A DNA stretch of 64,000 nt from Paraglaciecola arctica. Its GTDB lineage: Bacteria > Pseudomonadota > Gammaproteobacteria > Enterobacterales > Alteromonadaceae. Every line of letters begins with the position of its first letter. Position 1 is the stretch's first letter. Where the stretch lies: positions 1-64,000 of the forward strand of contig NZ_JAHKQO010000006.1 in the NCBI RefSeq assembly GCF_018861065.1. Reading direction: 5' to 3'. A program made the translations under genes and the position numbers. Below are positions 63,953-64,000 of the stretch, one piece after another. The notes under the pieces were generated by a model. The model was not told the origin of the DNA. It did not search any database and was given only the letters and a program-made list of their open reading frames with translations.

Positions 63953-64000
63953 TTTTTTAATCAGACCTTTTTAACAAAATAAGACGCACACGATTTACGA

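Noticed and set aside
1-64000. CRISPR arrays, tRNA or rRNA genes, insertion-sequence ends, phage attachment sites
   Set aside because: I looked for regularly spaced repeats, cloverleaf-like patterns, transposase motifs and terminal repeats on both strands and found none that held up.

Overview
The window looks like chromosomal DNA of a marine gammaproteobacterium of the order Alteromonadales, probably Alteromonadaceae (Paraglaciecola/Glaciecola/Aliiglaciecola-like). This rests on gene content and protein resemblance: FadI/FadJ, RluF with a DUF349 protein and a YeaC-type protein, an ECF sigma factor with a DUF3379 partner, a Bat/MoxR aerotolerance-type operon, PutP, ElaA and a PEP-CTERM protein. 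The genus is a guess. The DNA is AT-rich. I saw no rRNA, tRNA, CRISPR array, insertion sequence or intact prophage.

Layout. 0-5.4 kb: a penicillin-acylase-family enzyme, then a same-strand cluster of five genes in which only a J-domain protein is recognisable. 5.6-8 kb: a minus-strand SDR/SDR/MaoC acyl-CoA gene set. 8.3-9.3 kb: a secreted SGNH-like protein. 9.3-13.5 kb: a minus-strand operon of an ATP-grasp ligase and a GldA/GldF/GldG-type ABC system. 14-16.3 kb: an eight-haem cytochrome with TPRs, preceded by a perfect 16-bp inverted repeat. 16.4-31.1 kb: an EAL signalling protein, Ffh, YpjD, a CorB/CNNM transporter, SixA, an M16 protease and a 1510-residue propeller-PAS-GGDEF-EAL sensor. 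31.3-35.5 kb: two small genes and the fadI-fadJ beta-oxidation pair, with a strong FadR-like operator in front. 35.9-44.3 kb: MoxR-DUF58-DUF4381-VWA-VWA/TPR-BatD, followed by the ECF sigma/DUF3379 pair. 44.4-52.6 kb: ElaA, PutP, a sulfate-activation cluster in the order cysD-cysC-cysQ-cysN-SLC13 permease, and an OsmC protein. 52.6-58.8 kb: an accessory region with a decayed membrane-protein gene beside 8-bp tandem repeats, a PEP-CTERM protein with a cohesin-like domain, a large M4 metalloprotease ending in a dockerin-like module, and a small lipoprotein. 58.8-64 kb: DUF3297, a 2OG-Fe(II) oxygenase, and the YeaC-DUF349-rluF operon.

The most interesting part is 53.6-58.2 kb. A predicted surface-anchored (exosortase-sorted) cohesin-like protein sits directly upstream of a secreted metalloprotease with a dockerin-like tail. 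This suggests a two-component, cellulosome-like way of docking a protease on the cell surface. The second is the uncharacterised J-domain cluster at 2.5-5.3 kb. Everything here is read from sequence alone. Domain calls are by motif and recollection of families, without any database search.
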